Notes: generated by a model not told the origin, from the sequence alone. A stretch of 7,119 bases of DNA from Bifidobacterium sp. UBA6881 (GCA_002451435.1 DKCF01000032.1:2429-9547); one strand, 5' to 3'; positions 1 through 6,825 are shown, numbered from the stretch's first letter. A program made the numbers and translations.

Positions 1-14
1 ATTCGATGATCGGT

Positions 15-1031
15 CTATTTGATGATCGGCCGCAATGGAGCGGAGACATCGACGTTGTGCTTGTCGCCGATCACGTTGGGGTCGTTGATGATCTTATCGA
101 CCACGGCCTTCTTCAGCTTCAGGTCGGACGAGTCGCCCCACACGATCACGCGCTCTCCCCCGTTGAGTTCCGTGGTGATGGAATCCTGCGTGTCGGCGGT
201 CACCTTGGTGATGGTCTTACGCATGGATTCCGGCAGGGAGCTGAGAATCGTCAACGCCTCCCGGATTGACCGGTTCTTCAGGCTCGTCTCGACGTCCTTC
301 ACCTCGATGACGGGTATGCCCTCCACCGACGCGCCATTCACGGAGTTGAGCACACGCCCCTTGCTGTCGACCGCCGTCATGGTGTCGGCGTCGGTCTGCA
401 GCATGGCAGCGGGCTTCTGCGCCTTGATTGTTATCCGCAACGACTTCGGGAACTGCTTCTTCGACTCCGCCGCGGTGACGCCGGGGATGTCTTTGATTTC
501 CTCCTCGACTTTGGCGTCGGAAACGAGCAGAATCGATTTGCCCGCCTGCTTCTTGGCGATATCAAGCACCTGGGACTGGCTTACCCATTCATTGGACCCG
601 GCGACGCTGATATTGCCGGTTTCCAGACGAAACACGTCCGAGAAGAACAGCAGCCAGACCAGTGCCGCAACCACGATGGCGACCGTCCCTGCGATGCAGG
701 CGCGCAGGACGACCATGCGTGCGTTCGCCCTGCGGCGTTCCTGCAGACGCTCGCTGAAATCCACGACCTTCGGACGGGTGGCCACACCCAGGGTGCCGGT
801 CGTCTCCTGCAACGTCTTCGCTATGAAATCCTCGCTGACGAGGTTTCTGGCATCGACGAAACCACCGTCCTGGGAACGCCCGGCGGTTCCGGAGATGGAG
901 CGCCCATGGGAGGAGCCGGATTCGTTTGAGACCTCACGACTCTGGATGGTCCGCCCTTGGGAACGGACCTCCACATGGTCCTGCGAATCATTCGGCTCCC
1001 TTCCGCCGGAGCTGATGACCTTTCGCGCCAT
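15..1031 (-). CDS. ftsQ: FtsQ/DivIB, cell division protein with POTRA domain
   Basis: FtsQ is a single-pass membrane protein of the divisome. In characterised bacteria it links the FtsB/FtsL pair with other division proteins and has no enzymatic activity. From the ATG at 1031 it has 338 residues. Residues 1-105 are cytoplasmic: polar, rich in Ser, Gly and Arg, probably disordered, then a basic ERRRANAR stretch just before the membrane. One transmembrane helix spans about 106-130. A POTRA domain follows (about 134-205; FRLETGNISVAGSNEWVSQS begins its first strand), then the FtsQ/DivIB beta domain to the C-terminus (about 206-338). The sequence family is weakly conserved, so the call rests on this architecture plus position directly after murC. 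The murC stop and ftsQ start share a base (TGATG), pointing to translational coupling. The frame extends to a TTG at 1043 (342 residues), judged less likely. The stop is TAG at 17-15. Confidence 0.92.
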   Translation of the reverse strand: MARKVISSGGREPNDSQDHVEVRSQGRTIQSREVSNESGSSHGRSISGTAGRSQDGGFVDARNLVSEDFIAKTLQETTGTLGVATRPKVVDFSERLQERRRANARMVVLRACIAGTVAIVVAALVWLLFFSDVFRLETGNISVAGSNEWVSQSQVLDIAKKQAGKSILLVSDAKVEEEIKDIPGVTAAESKKQFPKSLRITIKAQKPAAMLQTDADTMTAVDSKGRVLNSVNGASVEGIPVIEVKDVETSLKNRSIREALTILSSLPESMRKTITKVTADTQDSITTELNGGERVIVWGDSSDLKLKKAVVDKIINDPNVIGDKHNVDVSAPLRPIIK

Positions 1032-2596
1032 CAGCCCTCGCAATCCCAGCGATGCGCCTCCAAGGCGTGCAGAATCACCTCGTCCATCTGCGTGATGTCG
1101 CCGGCGCCGACGGTGAAGATGACGTCGCCATGATGCGCGCGCATCGCCATCATCTGGGCCGCGGTGCGCATGTCATCGACGCCGCGGATCCAATCATCGG
1201 CAGGCTGATGGGCGAGCTTCAACGCCTCGTCCACGATGGTGGACGGGCTGACCGTCGGGAAATCCTCCTGCTTTTCGCGTGCCGGGAAGATTCCGGTGAC
1301 GATCACATCGTCGGCCTTGGCCAGGGCCTGCGCGAATTCATGCGCGAAGAACATCGTGCGCGAGAACAGATGCGGCTGGAAGACCACATGCAGCACGGAC
1401 TGCGGATAACGCCGACGCGCGGCGTCCAGCAATGCGGCGATCTCGGTCGGATGATGCGCGTAGTCGTCGACGACGGTCACCTGGCTGACGGTGCCGCGCA
1501 CCTGGAAGCGGCGTGCCGCGCCCAGGAACGAGGTGACCGCGGCGGCGGCCTTGTCCACATCCAGTCCAAGCAACGCGGCCGCGATGATCGCCGCGGATGC
1601 GTTGCGCGCGTTGTGGATGCCCGGAACGGTCAGCGTCACCGCCACATGTCGTTCGTCATCGTCCAGCAGGCCCGCGGGCAGATGCAGCGTGAAATGCTCG
1701 GCTCCGCTTTGCGCGGTTTCGCTTTCGGATTCGATACGCACCAGGGAGGCGCCGTTCAGATCGCCCAATTCATCCGCGGTGCGTGTGGAGTACACGATGG
1801 TATGGTCCGCGATTCGCTGGTCAAGAGCGCGCAGCACCGCCAGATTGCCTTCGTCGTCGCCGCACATGACCACCGCCTTGGTGGCGTGTCCCGCGTGGTC
1901 GACGAACGCGGCGCGGTAGTTCTCCTGCGTACCGTAGTGGTCGAGATGGTCGGCTTCGGAATTCGTGATGATGGCGATTTCCGGATGGTATTTGGCGAAG
2001 CTGCCGTCCGACTCGTCAGCCTCGGCCACAAGCACCCCGCCATGCCCCGCATGGCCGCCGTCCAGCGTGGATCCGTCCTTGCCTTGGATGGAACCGCCGA
2101 TGGCATAGCTTGGATCGGCCAGTTCGCCTTCGCCGGCATTCACCAGAATGTGCGCGAGCATGGAGCTGGTGGTGGTTTTGCCATGCGCGCCGGCAACCGT
2201 CACCGCGCGCCTCGCGTTCATCAGCAGAGCCAGAATGTCACTGCGGTGCACGATACGTTCCCCTGCCTCATGCGCGGCCACAATTTCCGGATTGTCCGGC
2301 TTGATGGCGCTGGAGAAGACGACCGTGCGCTTGCCCTCCACGTTCTGCGCGCGCTGTCCGAATTCGACGGTGATGCCCAAGCTTTGCAGACGTTCGGTTT
2401 TCGAGCTCGGCTCACGGTCCGAACCATCGACTTCGACGCCCTGCTCGTGCAGCATTTCGGCGAGCACGCTCATGCCGGCGCCGCCGATGCCGATGAAATG
2501 CGTCGCGCCCAGATCGGACGTGCCCTCTTCGGGCCCGAACGCCGCATGGGTTGGATCAAGAATAATGGTACCGGCTTCACGCTGGTTGTCAGTCAC
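1031..2596 (-). CDS. murC: MurC, UDP-MurNAc:L-alanine ligase
   Basis: MurC is the cytoplasmic ATP-dependent ligase that adds L-alanine to UDP-MurNAc, the first step in building the stem peptide. It has 521 residues, longer than the usual ~460-490. The start is a GTG with a strong Shine-Dalgarno 5 nt upstream. About 30 acidic, non-conserved residues precede the UDP-binding domain, which has FIGIGGAGMS (34-43). The ATPase domain has the P-loop AGAHGKTTTSS (135-145), EADESDGSF (192-200) and DHLDHYG (216-222). HNARNASAA (328-336) is the family HN-xN-xAA motif. The C-terminal domain has RRFQ (362-365), DDYAHHPTEI (377-386), FQPHLFSRT (406-414) and GAGDI (497-501). The AHGKT and DDYAHHPTE motifs separate MurC from MurD, MurE and MurF. 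Extra length lies in the N-terminus, a Gly-rich loop at about 153-188 and an acidic stretch at about 270-316. The TGA stop overlaps the ftsQ ATG. Confidence 0.97.
   Translation of the reverse strand: MTDNQREAGTIILDPTHAAFGPEEGTSDLGATHFIGIGGAGMSVLAEMLHEQGVEVDGSDREPSSKTERLQSLGITVEFGQRAQNVEGKRTVVFSSAIKPDNPEIVAAHEAGERIVHRSDILALLMNARRAVTVAGAHGKTTTSSMLAHILVNAGEGELADPSYAIGGSIQGKDGSTLDGGHAGHGGVLVAEADESDGSFAKYHPEIAIITNSEADHLDHYGTQENYRAAFVDHAGHATKAVVMCGDDEGNLAVLRALDQRIADHTIVYSTRTADELGDLNGASLVRIESESETAQSGAEHFTLHLPAGLLDDDERHVAVTLTVPGIHNARNASAAIIAAALLGLDVDKAAAAVTSFLGAARRFQVRGTVSQVTVVDDYAHHPTEIAALLDAARRRYPQSVLHVVFQPHLFSRTMFFAHEFAQALAKADDVIVTGIFPAREKQEDFPTVSPSTIVDEALKLAHQPADDWIRGVDDMRTAAQMMAMRAHHGDVIFTVGAGDITQMDEVILHALEAHRWDCEG
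1035..1039 (-). promoter_or_regulatory. Ribosome binding site of ftsQ
   Basis: On the minus strand, GAGGG lies inside the last murC codons and ends 3 nt before the ATG at 1031. The in-frame TTG at 1043 lies upstream of this site and has no good Shine-Dalgarno of its own. This site therefore decides the start in favour of the ATG. Confidence 0.55.
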
Positions 2597-2601
2597 GACT
2601 G

Positions 2602-2609
2602 CTCCTCTT
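2602..2609 (-). promoter_or_regulatory. Ribosome binding site of murC
   Basis: On the minus strand, AAGAGGAG ends 5 nt before the GTG at 2596. It is the strongest Shine-Dalgarno in the window. It supports GTG as the murC start although the codon is not ATG. Confidence 0.8.
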
Positions 2610-2633
2610 GCACTTTGGTTTCAAGCTCACTCC

Positions 2634-2662
2634 ATTATGGTCGCACCTCTGGTCTCGCGCAA
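2634..2662 (-). promoter_or_regulatory. Candidate promoter upstream of murC
   Basis: On the minus strand there is a -35-like TTGCGC (2662-2657), a 17-nt spacer and a -10-like CATAAT (2639-2634), five of six matches to TATAAT. This would start transcription about 30 nt upstream of the murC GTG and just before its Shine-Dalgarno. The -35 match is weak (TTG only). The 136-nt gap, the largest here, makes an internal promoter for murC-ftsQ plausible but unproven. Confidence 0.3.
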
Positions 2663-2717
2663 TGCCGCGCCCATATGCAACGCAAGGCATCATCAGCGGA
2701 TTTCCGGGTGCGACCAT
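2637..2717. repeat. 11-bp inverted repeat spanning the murG-murC gap
   Basis: ATGGTCGCACC (2637-2647) and GGTGCGACCAT (2707-2717) are exact reverse complements separated by 59 bp. The arms take up most of the 136-nt space between murG and murC. In RNA they could form a long-range stem enclosing a further GC-rich stretch. In DNA they could be two half-sites of a binding site. The murC-proximal arm overlaps the -10-like hexamer of the candidate promoter. The function is unknown. Confidence 0.5.
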
Positions 2718-2732
2718 GGCGATGCCCGTCGA

Positions 2733-3914
2733 TTATCTGCCCGACGTTCCGATCAGCGCCAGCACGCGATCCGCCATGACTTCGGCGGCGTCGCGGATGC
2801 CGTATTCCCACGCGTTGCGGCCGTACTCGGCGAGCGTCTGTGGCTCGGACAGCAGTTTCAGCACATGCCGTTTGACCCAATCCGCGGTGAATTCACGGTC
2901 GGTCACCATCAGACCGCCCTTGGCGTCCACCACGGGCTGCGCGTTGAAACGCTGCTCGCCGTTGCCGATCGGCAGCGGCACGTAAACCGCCGGCAGACCG
3001 AGCGCGGTCAGTTCGGAGACCGTTCCGGCACCGGAACGACAGATGATCAAATCGGCGCAGGCGAAGGCGAGATCGATGCGTTCCAGATACGCGGCCACAC
3101 GGTAATCGCCATCGGAGGCATGCTCCGGCCCCAATTCGCCAAGAGCCCGCTCCCCCGCGCTCACGGACACCAAGGAACGCACCTCATCGTCCTTGCCTTT
3201 GCCGGTCAGGTGAATCACCTGCGCGTGCTCCAGCAGTTCCTTGGCGGAAGCGGCCACGGCACGATTCACGTTCACCGCGCCCAGCGATCCTCCGGTGATC
3301 ACCACCAACGGACGATTCGGATCAACACCGAGTCGCGCCGCGGCCGCGCGCCGCGTCGCCACCCGATCACGTTCCAAATCCGAGGCGAGTTGCGCGATCG
3401 CCGGCCGCAATGGCAGTCCCACGCGTTCGACCTCGACGCCCTTGCGTGGTTTCAGCCCCGGTTCCGCATAGGCGGACCCGATCATGGCGGCCCAACGTGC
3501 GCCCAGCTTGTTCGCCATGCCGGCGCGTGCGTTCTGCTCATGAATCGCAATCGGAATGCCCAACTTGTGGGCCGCCGCGTACACCGGTGCCGAGGTGTAG
3601 CCGCCGAAACCGACGACCACCTGCGCCTGGTGGCGTGTCAGAATATCGCGGACCTTGCCCGTCTCGGACTTCCATTTTGCCGGAAATTGCAGCGCGGCCT
3701 TGTTGAGTCTGCGGGGAAACGGCACCTTTTCGATGGTTTCCAGCAGGAAGCCGGCCTGCGGAACCAAATCATGTTCCAAACCGACGGCGGTGCCCACCAC
3801 CGCGATGTCCGCATCAGGCTCCTTCTCCCGAATCACATGCGCCACCGCAAGCAGAGGATTGACATGGCCGGCGGTGCCGCCGCCCGCCAAAACGATATGC
3901 TTCTGATCACTCAT
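2733..3914 (-). CDS. murG: MurG, lipid II synthase (GlcNAc transferase)
   Basis: MurG is a peripheral GT-B glycosyltransferase on the inner face of the membrane. It moves GlcNAc from UDP-GlcNAc to lipid I, giving lipid II. From the ATG at 3914 it has 393 residues. The first glycine-rich loop is AGGGTAGHVNP (10-20) and the second is VGFGGYTSAP (101-110). The acceptor-side block HEQNARAGMANK (125-136) follows. The C-terminal, UDP-GlcNAc-binding half starts with ITGGSLGA (206-213), then SGAGTVSE (294-301) and the NGEQRFNA segment (318-325), which matches the family's QQ/-NA motif. The frame extends upstream to an ATG at 3989 (418 residues). The extra residues are Gly/Pro-rich and look like untranslated sequence, and MSDQKHIVLAGGG is the natural start of the fold. 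Neither ATG has a clear Shine-Dalgarno. It lies 113 nt after ftsW and 136 nt before murC. Confidence 0.96.
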   Translation of the reverse strand: MSDQKHIVLAGGGTAGHVNPLLAVAHVIREKEPDADIAVVGTAVGLEHDLVPQAGFLLETIEKVPFPRRLNKAALQFPAKWKSETGKVRDILTRHQAQVVVGFGGYTSAPVYAAAHKLGIPIAIHEQNARAGMANKLGARWAAMIGSAYAEPGLKPRKGVEVERVGLPLRPAIAQLASDLERDRVATRRAAAARLGVDPNRPLVVITGGSLGAVNVNRAVAASAKELLEHAQVIHLTGKGKDDEVRSLVSVSAGERALGELGPEHASDGDYRVAAYLERIDLAFACADLIICRSGAGTVSELTALGLPAVYVPLPIGNGEQRFNAQPVVDAKGGLMVTDREFTADWVKRHVLKLLSEPQTLAEYGRNAWEYGIRDAAEVMADRVLALIGTSGR

Positions 3915-3953
3915 AGTCAACGAGCTTAGCCCACCGGCCGGTCCTGAACCATG

Positions 3954-3972
3954 CGGCACACCGAACGCGCCG
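3954..3972 (-). other. Small hairpin in the ftsW-murG gap
   Basis: On the minus strand, CGGCGCG and TGTGCCG can form a 7-bp stem (two G-U pairs) closed by a 5-nt TTCGG loop, about 40 nt upstream of the preferred murG ATG. No U-run follows. The same 113-nt gap also holds a 10-bp palindrome, ACCGGCCGGT (3933-3942). In GC-rich DNA both could be chance, and no convincing promoter is seen in the gap. Confidence 0.25.
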
Positions 3973-4027
3973 GGATGATTACAGTTCATCTACGATTCAT
4001 ACGGAGCACGGATACCGGCGAACCTTT

Positions 4028-5311
4028 TCAGACGCGGCGTGCCTCCACCTTGATCTGCGGTTGCTCCTTCATCATGCTGATGGCGACTCCGGCCGCGCCC
4101 AAACACATAATCAACGACGATCCGCCTGCGGATACGAACGGCATCGGCACGCCCACCACCGGGAAGATGCCGACCACGACGCCGATGTTGACGAACGCCT
4201 GGCCGACGATCCATACCGCGATGCAGATCAACACGATGCTGATGTACCGGTCGTAGGTCTTCAATGCGATCACCATCATCGACCATCCCAGCACGAAGAA
4301 CAGCAGAATGACCAGAGCCGCGCCGACGAACCCGGTCTCCTCACCGATGATGGCGAAGATGAAATCATTGTGCGCCTCGGGCAGATAGCCCCATTTCTCG
4401 CCGGAATTGCCGATGCCCACGCCGAGCAGCCCGCCCGACGCAATGGCGTATTTGCCATGTATCGCCTGGTAGCACACGCCTTCGAGATCGGAGGCGGAGC
4501 ACTCCTGGTAAACGGCCATGATTCGTTGGACTCGGTTCGGACTGACGATGACCAGCACGATGACGCCGGCCACACAGACAGCGACGCTGGCAAGCAACGC
4601 CTTGACGGGAAAATCACCCAGCAGCAACGCGATGCAGCCGATGGCCACGACGATCATGGCGGTGCCGAGGTCCTTGCCGGCCACGATGAGTATCAGACTG
4701 GCCAGATATCCGACCAACAACCGATCGTATGCCCTGAGCAATTCAAGTGGCTTGGCGCCTTTACGGACCTTTTCGCGGGCATCGATCAATTCGCCCGGCA
4801 TCCAGATGCACAACGCCAGCTTGACGATTTCCGCAGGCTGCACCGTGAACACGTTCGGTATGCCGATCCAGCCCTTGTTGCCATTGACCTCCACACCAAG
4901 CGACGTGAGGGTCATGAACTGCAGCACCAGCGCGAAAACCAGAAACGCGCCACTGCATTTGCGATATGCCCGGGAGGGAATCGCCATGGCCATCGCCGCC
5001 ACGACGATGCCGCCCGCACAGAACAATCCCTGTTTGAGCGCCTGCGACCATGGCGATTGACCGTTGGCGATCATGTTCACCGAAGAGCTCGAGAACACCA
5101 TGATCACGCCGAACACCGTGAGGATGACCACCGCAAGTCGGAATCCGTGATAGCACCATAATGGGTTGAGCAGGCTGCGCAGACCCACGAAATCATGGAA
5201 ATCGTCGATGTCGGAGGATTTCGTCGCCGTGTCGTCCGGAGTGCCGCCAATCCCGGAACGGTCGGAATCACGCATCGAAAGGATGCCGCGACCCGGCTTA
5301 ATGCTCCCCAT
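4028..5311 (-). CDS. ftsW: FtsW, SEDS-family septal peptidoglycan glycosyltransferase
   Basis: FtsW is the polytopic membrane enzyme that polymerises lipid II into septal glycan, working with a class B PBP. The protein has 427 residues. About 55 polar N-terminal residues, presumably cytoplasmic, precede roughly ten hydrophobic helices. SEDS motifs include NGNKGWIG (143-150), QPAEIVKLA (158-166), KDLGTA (213-218), the loop GVGIGNSGEKWGYLPEAHND (297-316) with D316 matching the catalytic aspartate, IGEETGFVGA (322-331), and PFVSAGGSSL (391-400). Homology to RodA and SpoVE is expected, but the position between murD and murG in a dcw cluster supports FtsW. The ATG at 5311 lies inside the end of murD and is the first possible in-frame start, since a TGA lies three codons upstream. 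Its Shine-Dalgarno is weak (GGGTGA), so translation may depend on coupling with murD. Cys271 and Cys280 lie in the large extracellular loop before the catalytic aspartate. The C-terminus is a short basic cytoplasmic tail. Confidence 0.95.
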   Translation of the reverse strand: MGSIKPGRGILSMRDSDRSGIGGTPDDTATKSSDIDDFHDFVGLRSLLNPLWCYHGFRLAVVILTVFGVIMVFSSSSVNMIANGQSPWSQALKQGLFCAGGIVVAAMAMAIPSRAYRKCSGAFLVFALVLQFMTLTSLGVEVNGNKGWIGIPNVFTVQPAEIVKLALCIWMPGELIDAREKVRKGAKPLELLRAYDRLLVGYLASLILIVAGKDLGTAMIVVAIGCIALLLGDFPVKALLASVAVCVAGVIVLVIVSPNRVQRIMAVYQECSASDLEGVCYQAIHGKYAIASGGLLGVGIGNSGEKWGYLPEAHNDFIFAIIGEETGFVGAALVILLFFVLGWSMMVIALKTYDRYISIVLICIAVWIVGQAFVNIGVVVGIFPVVGVPMPFVSAGGSSLIMCLGAAGVAISMMKEQPQIKVEARRV

Positions 5312-6731
5312 GCTCGTTCACCCAGCGTCGTGCCTCGCGGGCGAACTGGTCGCCACGATCCGCATACGATTTGAATTGATCCATGGACGCGCAGGCCGGA
5401 GCCATCAGCACCACATCGCCGGATGAGGCGTATTCACCTGCCGCGTCGATGGTCCGCGCCATGACGGTGGCGTTGTCGGCCGGATCGATGACGGTAAGGG
5501 GGATGTCTGGAGCGCTGGCCTTGAACGCATCGAGCATCGGCTGCTGGTCCTTGCCGATGACGACCGCGGCCTTGATGATGTGTGCCTGTTCGGCGACCAG
5601 ATGTTCGAAACGTCCGCCCTTGGCGAGGCCGCCGGCGATCCAAACCACGGATTTGTCGGCGAAGCTGTTGAGCGAAGCCTTGGCCGCATGGGCGTTGGTG
5701 GCCTTGGAATCATCCACGAAACGAATGGTTCCGCCATCCCGTGTTTTGGTGGTGGCCACGGTTTGGATGCGATGGCCGCCAGGAGCGAAACGCTTCAACG
5801 CGTCGATGGCGCGGCTCCTGTCGGCGCCGAGACCGAGCACCAGTGCCAAAGCGGTCAACGCGTCGGCCAGCAAATGCGGATAGACCGTGCCGTCCGGCTC
5901 GGTCAGATGCGTGAATTCGGCGATCGGAGCCACCTGCTCCGGGATGCCAGGCTCGCCGCCCGCCACGCCGGACATATCCACGATCCAACCGTCCTTCACG
6001 CCGATCTGCCCTTCCTGCGGCTCGGACAGCGTAAAGCCGATCCTACGGCAGCCGGATGCGGCCTGTGCCGCGAACGCCAGCTTGGTCACACGTTCGTCAT
6101 CGGCGTTGTACACCAAGGCCTTCTTGACATTGTGGAACACCTTCGATTTGTCCGCGGCGTAGTTTTCGATGCCGCCGTGCCAGTCGAGATGGTCATCCGC
6201 GATATTGGTGATCGCGGCGCAGTCCAACGCGAGCGAATCCGTGAAATGCAACTGGAAGGAGCTCAGCTCGACGCACAGCACCTCGTTCGAGGGGTCGACG
6301 GCGGCATGCGAGACGGCCTTGCCGATGTTGCCCACGGCGGGGGCCTTGAACCCACAGGCGGTGAGCATCTCCGACGTCATTTCCGTGGTGGAGGTCTTGC
6401 CGTTGGTGCCGGTGATGCCGATCCAACGAGCCGGCTCACCGGTGGCGTCGCAATCGACACGCAGCTGCCAGGCAAGCTCGACCTCGCTCATGACGGGAAT
6501 GCCGCGACGCTGGGCCTCGAGAATGAACGGGGTGCGCGGATTGAATACCGGCGAGGTCATCACCAGATCGACATTGTCCCAGTCGATCTGGTCGAACGAG
6601 TGCAGATCGGCGTCGGGCTTCTTTTCATCCACCCCGATCACCTTGCCGGCACGGGAAGCCAGCACCTGCATCATGCTCTGCCCGGAAACACCCAGTCCCG
6701 CGACGATAGCGGTTTTGCCATTCATGTCCAT
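5298..6731 (-). CDS. murD: MurD, UDP-MurNAc-L-alanine:D-glutamate ligase
   Basis: This is the cytoplasmic ATP-dependent Mur ligase that adds D-glutamate to UDP-MurNAc-L-Ala. From the ATG at 6731 it has 477 residues, slightly longer than the usual ~440. Domains run in the standard order. A Rossmann-like UDP-binding domain begins with VAGLGVSG (10-17). The central ATPase has the P-loop GITGTNGKTST (105-115, Lys112), ELSSFQL (155-161), DHLDWH (180-185) and K195, the likely carbamylated lysine. The C-terminal domain has GGHR (318-321), DDSKATN (340-346), IAGGLAKGG (365-373) and PACASMDQFKSYADRGDQFA (445-464). The frame is open back to an ATG at 6806, but that would include the intergenic hairpin and has no family support. 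ATGs at 6740 and 6737 cannot be excluded. The 3' end overlaps ftsW by 14 nt, which suggests coupled translation. Confidence 0.96.
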   Translation of the reverse strand: MDMNGKTAIVAGLGVSGQSMMQVLASRAGKVIGVDEKKPDADLHSFDQIDWDNVDLVMTSPVFNPRTPFILEAQRRGIPVMSEVELAWQLRVDCDATGEPARWIGITGTNGKTSTTEMTSEMLTACGFKAPAVGNIGKAVSHAAVDPSNEVLCVELSSFQLHFTDSLALDCAAITNIADDHLDWHGGIENYAADKSKVFHNVKKALVYNADDERVTKLAFAAQAASGCRRIGFTLSEPQEGQIGVKDGWIVDMSGVAGGEPGIPEQVAPIAEFTHLTEPDGTVYPHLLADALTALALVLGLGADRSRAIDALKRFAPGGHRIQTVATTKTRDGGTIRFVDDSKATNAHAAKASLNSFADKSVVWIAGGLAKGGRFEHLVAEQAHIIKAAVVIGKDQQPMLDAFKASAPDIPLTVIDPADNATVMARTIDAAGEYASSGDVVLMAPACASMDQFKSYADRGDQFAREARRWVNEHGEH

Positions 6732-6739
6732 GTCCATCA

Positions 6740-6745
6740 TCCTTC
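6740..6745 (-). promoter_or_regulatory. Ribosome binding site of murD
   Basis: On the minus strand, GAAGGA (6745-6740) matches the Shine-Dalgarno consensus. Four in-frame ATGs follow at 6740, 6737, 6731 and 6725. The spacing after GAAGG (6741) is 0, 3, 9 and 15 nt respectively, so the ATG at 6731 has the best geometry. This is why that start is preferred for murD. Confidence 0.55.
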
Positions 6746-6769
6746 GATATGCGAAACGTCTTTTGCCGT

Positions 6770-6796
6770 ATGGCGAATCATGAAGTAATCCGCCAT
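6770..6796 (-). other. RNA hairpin in the mraY-murD gap
   Basis: Read on the minus strand, ATGGCGGATTA and TGATTCGCCAT can pair over 11 positions (nine Watson-Crick, two G-U) around a 5-nt CTTCA loop. The hairpin sits 30 nt after the mraY stop codon and 38 nt before the preferred murD start. It is followed by ACGGCAAAAG, not a U-run, so it does not look like a standard intrinsic terminator. A role in transcript processing, pausing or control of murD translation is inference only. Confidence 0.5.
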
Positions 6797-6825
6797 GTTC
6801 GCCCATATTTGCGGTATTGCGCGGC

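Noticed and set aside
19..1095. A 358-codon plus-strand frame opposite ftsQ.
   Set aside because: It is the complement of a well-structured FtsQ gene. Its translation is Ser/Arg/Thr-rich with no domain or signal, as typical of a shadow frame.
3887..3920. A TTGACT (3920-3915) with a TATCGT 17 nt later on the minus strand, resembling a promoter at the murG start.
   Set aside because: The transcript would begin inside murG coding sequence, after the start codon, so it could not express the gene. Probably chance.
1052..3929. Two long plus-strand open frames (1052-2779, 575 codons; 2148-3929, 593 codons) opposite murC and murG.
   Set aside because: They lie antisense to genes with full catalytic motifs, overlap each other, and read as His/Arg/Gly-rich sequence without any recognisable domain. 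Long antisense frames are expected in GC-rich genes.
4061..6788. Plus-strand frames opposite ftsW (4061-5161) and murD (5580-6788).
   Set aside because: The translations are low-complexity (Asp/His/Gln-rich, Gly/Arg/His-rich) mirrors of the sense genes, with no family resemblance.
6732..6806. Extension of murD to the ATG at 6806 (502 residues).
   Set aside because: The extra residues cover the intergenic hairpin, have no family counterpart, and the Shine-Dalgarno lies downstream of that ATG.
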